A stretch of 12,497 nt of DNA from Thermoplasmata archaeon (GTDB taxonomy: Archaea; Thermoplasmatota; Thermoplasmata; Thermoplasmatales; Thermoplasmataceae): the NCBI GenBank assembly GCA_021797025.1, contig JAKAAK010000068.1:1-12497 (forward strand), written 5' to 3'. The translations under genes and the position numbers were made by a program. Of this stretch, positions 1 to 4,470 are shown piece by piece (positions within the stretch are counted from its first letter, which is position 1; every line of letters starts with the position of its first letter). A model generated the notes under the pieces. It searched no databases, had not been told where the DNA came from, and was given only the letters and a program-made list of their open reading frames with translations.

Positions 1-1049
1 TAGACCTTCCGTTCTTTTCTTATTTCACATTTTATTTTATTTGCAATACCTTCCGCTTCCTTGGAAGCATTTTCATATTCAGTTGCAATTACATCACCTA
101 ATTTTTCTCTTACCGGCACCATATCAGGATATCCAGGATTATCAGGAAATTGCTTAACTATTGTATTGGAAATATTGACAATACTTTTTGTACTTCTTCT
201 ATTTTCATTTAATGTGAATTCTTCAGCATCTGAAAAATCGGTGCTGAACTCTTCAAAATATTTATAATTAGAACCCCTCCATTCATATATACTCTGTCTT
301 GGATCGCCCACAGCAAATATACTTGCATTTTCTCCTATTAATTTAATTAAATCATACTGCACTCTATTAATATCTTGATATTCATCAACCAGGAGGTACT
401 TTATATTGCTTATTTTTTCTTTATTATCCTTAATTTTGTTCACAGCAAAGTAAATGAGTTGTGAAAACGAAATAATTTTGTTTTTATTCATGCTATTTTC
501 ATATCTATCTAATATTTTTATAAAATTCGGGTTTAGTTTATTAATCTCGTCTCTTTGTATCGCCTCCCCATAATATATATCAAGTGATTTCTGGAAAGTG
601 ATACATTTATCAGAATAGGTTGAACCTTCTACCTGTTTAAGGCCGTAAGTGTATCCATTCCGTAATATATACGCCATTTCCTGGTTCTGATCTACTGTTT
701 TATACATACCATAGTCAAAGTGATCCTGTAATAACCTAAAACAAAACGAGTGAATAGTTCCTATATACATATTCAATAAATTCGAAGTGTTATATTCAGG
801 AGCTATTTCCTGGATTCTCTTTAATACCCTATTTTTCATCTCCTTAGCAGCTTTATCGGTGAACGTGAATGCTACTATAGATTCAGGAGATGCATCCATA
901 TTCAACAGCAAATTTACTATTCTTCTGGTTAACACCTCTGTTTTCCCTGCGCCTGCTCCTGCTAAAATCTTTATATACCTAGATGAGGAATTAACAGGTT
1001 TTATTTGCTCATTTGAGAGTTTAAATGGTATTTCAAATAAATCATACAT
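1..1049 (-). CDS. UvrD/Rep-family superfamily 1 DNA helicase, N-terminal 349 residues (runs off the left edge)
   Basis: This is an ATP-dependent DNA helicase of the UvrD/Rep/PcrA (SF1A) type, which unwinds DNA in repair, recombination or defence. Read on the minus strand, the frame is open from ATG at 1049 to position 1. Motifs appear in the right order: LSNEQ Q-motif near residues 11-15, Walker A GAGAGKT at 31-37, motif Ia AFTFTDKAAKEM near 60-71, GTIHSF near 97-102, Walker B VDEYQD at 221-226, motif III VGDPRQSIYEWRG at 247-259, and ENRRS at 282-286. The second RecA-like half and any C-terminal nuclease domain lie outside the window, so it cannot be told whether it is a UvrD-PD-(D/E)XK fusion. 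The start has no Shine-Dalgarno but a TATA-like element about 20 nt upstream, so the mRNA is probably leaderless. No physical link to the CRISPR operon is seen. Confidence 0.93.
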   Translation of the reverse strand, partial: MYDLFEIPFKLSNEQIKPVNSSSRYIKILAGAGAGKTEVLTRRIVNLLLNMDASPESIVAFTFTDKAAKEMKNRVLKRIQEIAPEYNTSNLLNMYIGTIHSFCFRLLQDHFDYGMYKTVDQNQEMAYILRNGYTYGLKQVEGSTYSDKCITFQKSLDIYYGEAIQRDEINKLNPNFIKILDRYENSMNKNKIISFSQLIYFAVNKIKDNKEKISNIKYLLVDEYQDINRVQYDLIKLIGENASIFAVGDPRQSIYEWRGSNYKYFEEFSTDFSDAEEFTLNENRRSTKSIVNISNTIVKQFPDNPGYPDMVPVREKLGDVIATEYENASKEAEGIANKIKCEIRKERKV

Positions 1050-1064
1050 TGATGTGTAAATATT

Positions 1065-1074
1065 AGTATATACT
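1065..1074 (-). promoter_or_regulatory. TATA-like element for the UvrD-like helicase
   Basis: The minus strand reads AGTATATACT here, centred about 20 nt before the helicase ATG. No ribosome binding site lies between. The arrangement fits a leaderless archaeal transcript starting at or next to the start codon, although the spacing is a few bases short of the usual 25-27. Confidence 0.4.
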
Positions 1075-1384
1075 TAAATTTTTGGCCAGTAAATGATATA
1101 TTCAAGAAATATTTAAATGTAAATATTTTTGTTTTATTCGTAAATAGAAATGGTTTTGATAGTTTAACAACTTTTAAGAAACATTAACCGTTGTGTCTTC
1201 TATAAGTGTTAGTCTTTTAGATATATTATACAGAATATACTGTTTAATCAGATTAAGTATGTTATAAAAATATCTATGTTATGGAATGGTTATCTTGGTA
1301 GAAATGAGTCTAAAATTTTAGTATTTGAGCGAGGCGTCGACTATTAAACTGAAACCCAGTGTACATAACTTATAGCTAAATATA
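1075..1384. other. AT-rich intergenic stretch, no gene recognised
   Basis: About 310 bp between the helicase promoter and the nuclease remnant. No tRNA-like or conserved RNA fold was recognised. The only locally GC-richer patch is around 1327-1345 (GAGCGAGGCGTCGAC). It lies at the end of a short plus-strand open stretch ending in a stop near 1348, whose translation (containing ILVFERGVDY) I do not recognise. It may be further debris of the decayed gene downstream or of another lost gene. Confidence 0.4.
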
Positions 1385-1932
1385 ATGGTAACATCATTCA
1401 GCATAATATCCAGAAAAATGCTGAAAGGAATAGGAGTAAATTCAAAAGATATTCTGAAATAAACGCTTCTATCCTATATTGAAGATAGCAGTAAGGATTA
1501 TTTCTCATTTAAATGGAAATATAAAATGGATGAAATGCTGGGAGAACTAAGACTGTAATTATTATATGATAGGAGTATTAAAGCAACGTTATACTGGAAG
1601 GCAAAATGGATTTAGTTGCGAACAAAGATGGCACCAGGGAATTAAGGGATTACAAATCCTCAGAAAGTGTTGTTACCAGAGAACAAGCGGAAATGCAACT
1701 GGTATTATACGCTCATGGGCTCACGCTCCAGGGAGAAAAAATAGATAAATTGTTCATTATATCGATAAAAGATGCAAAGAAAATTCCGATTCCACTCAAT
1801 TAACCTACAATTAATAAAAATGTAACTAATGTAAAAAAACTAATAGAGTCTATAAATGCCAAAGATTTTAACGGTAAATAATCTTCATTTTGCCGGATAT
1901 GTGAATATAAGGATATATGCACATATAAATGA
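1385..1932 (+). pseudogene. Decayed PD-(D/E)XK nuclease related to Cas4 / RecB-type nuclease domains
   Basis: This is a broken gene for a RecB/Cas4-like nuclease, a family that cuts DNA with a metal site and often carries a C-terminal Fe-S cysteine cluster. From ATG at 1385 one frame gives MVTSFSIISRKMLKG... with an in-frame TAA at 1460 and again at 1556. The similarity then continues in another frame from about 1582 (NVILEGKMDLVANKDG, then ELRDYKSSE), which is the G-x-x-D-L-V and E-x-x-D-Y-K signature. QLVLYAHGL follows, the Q-x-x-x-Y motif. That frame meets TAA at 1801 but stays readable through a further TAA (1885-1890 region) to a cysteine cluster, FCRICEYKDICTYK, and a final TGA at 1930-1932. 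At least four stops and one frameshift are therefore needed to explain it. The protein-like signal across the stops argues for recent decay. The N-terminal cysteine of a full Cas4 is not visible. It could be a lost partner of the neighbouring helicase or a copy of that helicase's nuclease domain. Confidence 0.75.
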
Positions 1933-2202
1933 ATGGTGATGGCCAAAAGTAAAAATTAATCCCCAAGCCTTCTAAGAATTATGTGGGTATCTTATTTTTG
2001 CATAATGAATTAATAACTATCTAAATTTCAAAAATAACTTTATTGAAATACATGAATTAAGTTCATTAATAATTTAATGCTCCTATACCATTTAAATTGC
2101 CCACCCTGTTAGTCTTCTCTGTTTGCGTTAATGGTACTTTTCTATCTGTTCCCGAGAACCAAATTTGAATGAACAAATTATATTTGATTGTTAAGTTATT
2201 TC
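1933..2202. other. AT-rich intergenic stretch, no gene recognised
   Basis: About 270 bp between the nuclease remnant and the end of the next minus-strand gene. It has stops in all frames and no recognisable RNA gene. A short minus-strand stretch around 2130-2165 reads as a peptide containing FGSREQIEKYH before a stop. It is too short to assign. Confidence 0.4.
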
Positions 2203-2209
2203 AAAAAAA
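2203..2209 (-). terminator. Oligo-T transcription terminator of the small nuclease-like gene
   Basis: The minus strand has seven consecutive T residues directly after the TAA stop of the gene at 2213-2716, with a second T-rich run overlapping the stop itself. Archaeal RNA polymerase terminates at such oligo-T stretches without needing a hairpin. The call rests on position and composition only. Confidence 0.4.
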
Positions 2210-2212
2210 TAA

Positions 2213-2716
2213 TTATTTTTTATCCAGTTCAGTCATTTTTGAAATAATCTGCAATAATCTATAGGCAGGATTTCCTGTAATATTGGAACCTTTTTTAGAT
2301 TTTTCTATTAATTTATTTACACGTTTTGTGTATTCTCCATTAACAACTAATTTTAGATTTTTGCAATCCCCAAGTCCTTTTAAAATATTTTCACTAGCTT
2401 TAGGAGCCCAAAGCATAAAATGCGCTTGGTTAAATTTACCCTTGAGAATTGTATTGTAATAATCCTGCTGAATTTTAAATTTCTTGTTTATTCTGTCAAT
2501 AGTTTCTTCTGTACTACTTCCATACCATAACCTGTCAATATGTGTTGCGACTTCGCATAAATATACTTCACTATTCTTAAAATTAAATCCAATCACATCC
2601 AATTCATTTTGCCCGCTTCTTCCCCCACCCTGTTTTCTCTCGTTGTAATCAACAATCTCACAATTATCAATTTCCTTGAGATATGCACCAACAAGGTATT
2701 CCCCCATTTCAGTCAA
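2213..2716 (-). CDS. Small PD-(D/E)XK-like (restriction-endonuclease-fold) protein
   Basis: This is a predicted stand-alone nuclease-fold protein of 167 residues; its substrate is unknown. Residues 4-12 (MGEYLVGAY) form an N-terminal helix with an acidic residue. A glycine-rich turn follows (KQGGGRSGQ, 29-37), then ELDVIGF at 38-44 and VYLCEVATH at 51-59. The spacing of E38/D40 and E55 fits a PD-(D/E)XK core, but the position of the usual catalytic lysine (E-x-K) is alanine (E55-V-A57). It is either a variant active site or a non-cutting relative. The C-terminal part is basic and helical. I chose the TTG start at 2716 because the minus strand carries GGTGA six bases before it. The next in-frame ATG (2707) would be 15 bases from that site and give 164 residues. 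No partner gene such as a methyltransferase is adjacent, so a restriction role is only a guess. Confidence 0.65.
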   Translation of the reverse strand: MTEMGEYLVGAYLKEIDNCEIVDYNERKQGGGRSGQNELDVIGFNFKNSEVYLCEVATHIDRLWYGSSTEETIDRINKKFKIQQDYYNTILKGKFNQAHFMLWAPKASENILKGLGDCKNLKLVVNGEYTKRVNKLIEKSKKGSNITGNPAYRLLQIISKMTELDKK

Positions 2717-2722
2717 TTTAAT

Positions 2723-2727
2723 TCACC
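2723..2727 (-). promoter_or_regulatory. Shine-Dalgarno deciding a TTG start
   Basis: GGTGA on the minus strand sits six bases before the TTG at 2716-2714, close to the spacing used in the cas operon (cas10d and cas4 also have six). It favours TTG over the downstream ATG at 2707. Confidence 0.5.
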
Positions 2728-2744
2728 ATATCATGTTAACATTT

Positions 2745-2754
2745 ATTTATATTT
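2745..2754 (-). promoter_or_regulatory. TATA-like element for the small nuclease-like gene
   Basis: The minus strand reads AAATATAAAT, centred about 33 nt before the TTG start. A start site 25-27 nt downstream would fall close to the Shine-Dalgarno, so a slightly more upstream AT-rich element may be used instead. The surrounding DNA is so AT-rich that the call is weak. Confidence 0.3.
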
Positions 2755-2897
2755 AATAATATTGTGCATAATAACATTCCAGACGAGAAAATTCCATAAA
2801 TTATGTCTATAATTATGCATGCCACGTAATATTTTATTTATATTTACAATATTATACGGATTATGTTACTTCGAAATTATTAACGATACTATAATAA

Positions 2898-2965
2898 TTA
2901 TATAACTACACAACGGCATAATAAAAATGAAAGTGGAAGCTGTAGGGTTATGTTCCAATCATTAA
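2898..2965 (+). other. Possible orphan leaderless promoter with a 12-codon reading frame
   Basis: TTATATAA at 2898-2905 is centred about 25 nt before an ATG at 2927, ideal leaderless archaeal spacing. The frame reads MKVEAVGLCSNH and stops at 2963-2965, only 12 bases before the end of the convergent csa3-like gene. It looks like the 5' end of a lost plus-strand gene, or a very small peptide. The product is not recognised, and chance is possible in such AT-rich DNA. Confidence 0.25.
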
Positions 2966-2976
2966 TATTTAACAGT

Positions 2977-3714
2977 TTATTTGCGGAAATCGGAAGATGA
3001 ATATCCTAGTTTTGTAAACTCAGTTGAAAAAGAAATAGTAGAAGGTTTATTTCCATCGGTCATTAGAACTCCAGAAGTGCAGAGTTCACGTATGTGAACT
3101 TGAATATTCCTTAATGTCGTTTTATATCCTTTTTGCTTCCACAAATACTCTTTAATTTCAATTGTTGTCCTGTTACCATTTTCTAATGCAGTGATTATTA
3201 ATCTATCCAGATTATCTGTTTTAAAATTAAAATATGAGAATGCTTGCATATTTAGATTTCTGAAAACAGCAGATTGTAGGATTTTATTATGCCATGATTC
3301 GACACTAAATGAAATTTGATTTTCCGTTTCAAGGGCCCATAACATTGCAGCGGAGGAGTACACTCCTGGACCAGAACTTATATTAATTATATAATGAGAA
3401 TTGGTAGGTAAACGTTTAAGAGTTCTATAATAACATTTGATATTCCATAAATTGTCTGTCCTATTCTCTATAATTTGCACATCCTTGTTGTTCATTTTCA
3501 CGTATTCTTTTAAATTTTTCAGAATAATTTCGTTCTGCGCATTTTGTTGTTCGCTGATTAGCATGGGAAGTTTAGATGAGAAGATATATATAATTGATGG
3601 GTTTACTTTAATGTTATCTCTAATAAAATTTAAAACTAAATATTCACGGTACCCAATAAATGTAACAAGATTCACGCCATGTTTAAGCGAAGAGATTTTT
3701 TCGTCTTCTTGCAT
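2977..3714 (-). CDS. csa3: Csa3-like CARF-wHTH transcription regulator
   Basis: This is a predicted DNA-binding regulator of the CRISPR locus. Residues about 14-140 form a CARF-type Rossmann domain: alternating strands beginning VNLVTFIG (14-21), then SIIYIFSS (40-47), and the ligand-loop motif YIINISSGPGVYSSAAM (108-124), the counterpart of the Csa3 nucleotide-binding loop. Residues about 165-245 look like a winged helix: LDRLIITALENGNRTTIEIKEYL, then RNIQVHIRELCTSGVL. In characterised Csa3 proteins the CARF domain senses cyclic oligoadenylate and the wHTH activates or represses cas and adaptation genes. Its length (245 aa) is normal for the family. It is divergent from cas6 with only 36 bp between the two ATGs, so it probably controls the shared promoter region and itself. 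No Shine-Dalgarno precedes the ATG at 3714, suggesting a leaderless transcript. A GTG at codon 14, just where the CARF domain begins, is an alternative start. Confidence 0.85.
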   Translation of the reverse strand: MQEDEKISSLKHGVNLVTFIGYREYLVLNFIRDNIKVNPSIIYIFSSKLPMLISEQQNAQNEIILKNLKEYVKMNNKDVQIIENRTDNLWNIKCYYRTLKRLPTNSHYIINISSGPGVYSSAAMLWALETENQISFSVESWHNKILQSAVFRNLNMQAFSYFNFKTDNLDRLIITALENGNRTTIEIKEYLWKQKGYKTTLRNIQVHIRELCTSGVLMTDGNKPSTISFSTEFTKLGYSSSDFRK

Positions 3715-3750
3715 ACAAAGATTAATATATTAACTGATATTAACTTTATT
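3715..3750. promoter_or_regulatory. Bidirectional csa3/cas6 promoter with candidate operator
   Basis: This 36-bp gap serves two divergent genes. It holds a perfect 12-bp palindrome, TTAATATATTAA (3722-3733). Its TATA-like core lies about 23-27 nt before the cas6 ATG and can serve leaderless cas6 transcription. The octamer ATATTAAC occurs at 3727-3734 and again at 3737-3744, exactly 10 bp apart, placing both copies on the same DNA face. The first copy overlaps the palindrome. A separate minus-strand AT element at about 3742-3751 could serve csa3. Binding by the Csa3-like protein is inferred from position. Confidence 0.5.
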
Positions 3751-4470
3751 ATGAAGAGTATAAAATTGTCTATTCGGCGGGTGGATGGTAAGATTATTCC
3801 ATTTGGATATAATTATTTTATTGGCATCTCCATATATAAAAAACTTCTTAATTTCCAGGAAGATATCATCCCACTCCATACAGGTGCTCAGGTTGGAATA
3901 TACACTTTTAGTAATATAATTTCACCATTCATTCCTAGTTCTGAATTATTTGCTGATAATGGTCTTAATATCGATAAAGGCTACATTATATTTAGAACAT
4001 TAAATGAAAAACTAATCGATTACCTGCGTCTAGGAATTCTTCAGGATAATAAAATACGAATAAAAGATACTGTATATGAAGTATCTCGAATAGAGAATAT
4101 TAAACCTTATAATTCAGATGTGGGGGAATTAAAATTTAAATCATTATCACCAATTCTAGTGAGAGATTATATTAGAAAGGGATTATATGTAAATAATGAG
4201 AAAAACGTAGCTTCAAATTTAAAATTAGTAATTGAAAATCAGCTAAGCAAATTTTTTGGTATAAATGGATCAAGTGTAAATTTTACAAATTTAACCCACC
4301 GGAAGAAAAGCATTAGAATATCCAGTAATGGAAAAAAGGAAAGCATTTCTACCGGTTTTGAAGTATCAGGAACAATTATTGCTCAGCCAGATATCTTAAA
4401 ATTATTGTACTATAAAGGTTTGGGTTCAAAAACGTCACTTGGGCTTGGTTGCTGGGAGGTTGTAAAATGA
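3751..4470 (+). CDS. cas6: Cas6 CRISPR pre-crRNA endoribonuclease
   Basis: Cas6 cuts the CRISPR transcript inside each repeat to make crRNAs with an 8-nt 5' repeat handle. The 239-residue product has the two-ferredoxin-fold layout of the family. The diagnostic C-terminal glycine-rich loop is GLGSKTSLGLG (223-233), followed by CWEVV. Mid-protein LKFKSLSPILVRD (127-139) matches the family's strand before the second ferredoxin fold. H43 in PLHTGAQVG is the best visible candidate for the catalytic histidine. I start at ATG 3751 rather than the upstream in-frame ATG at 3679, because the upstream 24 codons lie inside the divergent csa3-like gene and MKSIKLSIRR begins the expected first strand. No Shine-Dalgarno precedes it, and the TATA-like palindrome lies about 23 nt upstream, so the operon mRNA is probably leaderless. 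It is the first operon gene. In cyanobacterial type I-D loci cas6 lies after cas5. Confidence 0.92.
   Translation: MKSIKLSIRRVDGKIIPFGYNYFIGISIYKKLLNFQEDIIPLHTGAQVGIYTFSNIISPFIPSSELFADNGLNIDKGYIIFRTLNEKLIDYLRLGILQDNKIRIKDTVYEVSRIENIKPYNSDVGELKFKSLSPILVRDYIRKGLYVNNEKNVASNLKLVIENQLSKFFGINGSSVNFTNLTHRKKSIRISSNGKKESISTGFEVSGTIIAQPDILKLLYYKGLGSKTSLGLGCWEVVK
4455..4460 (+). promoter_or_regulatory. Shine-Dalgarno fixing the cas10d start
   Basis: GGAGGT lies six bases before ATG 4467, inside the last codons of cas6. It rules against the more upstream in-frame ATG at 4449 and shows that cas10d is translated from the polycistronic mRNA with an ATGA overlap. Confidence 0.75.

Noticed and set aside
61..267. 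Plus-strand open frame of 68 codons (and another at 787-1059)
   Set aside because: Both are antisense shadows of the minus-strand UvrD-like helicase, whose frame carries all conserved helicase motifs.
1566..1748. Plus-strand 60-codon frame overlapping the nuclease remnant
   Set aside because: It has no recognisable motif and is a different frame from the one encoding GKMDLV and ELRDYK, so it is a by-product of the decayed gene.
1050..2212. Possible tRNA or insertion sequence in the long gap
   Set aside because: No T-loop (GTTCRANNC) pattern with a matching acceptor stem and no terminal inverted repeats or transposase motifs were seen. The only supported content is the decayed nuclease.
2609..2812. 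Plus-strand 67-codon frame
   Set aside because: Mostly antisense to the small PD-(D/E)XK-like gene, with a low-complexity hydrophobic tail from AT-rich intergenic DNA and no promoter or binding site of its own.
2966..3110. Readable plus-strand continuation after the 12-codon frame
   Set aside because: It is the complement of the csa3-like 3' end in codon register. The open frame is explained by the sense gene, not by a decayed plus-strand gene.
3679..3750. Upstream 24-codon extension of cas6
   Set aside because: It lies within the start of the divergent csa3-like gene and across the promoter gap, and adds residues before the expected first strand of Cas6.
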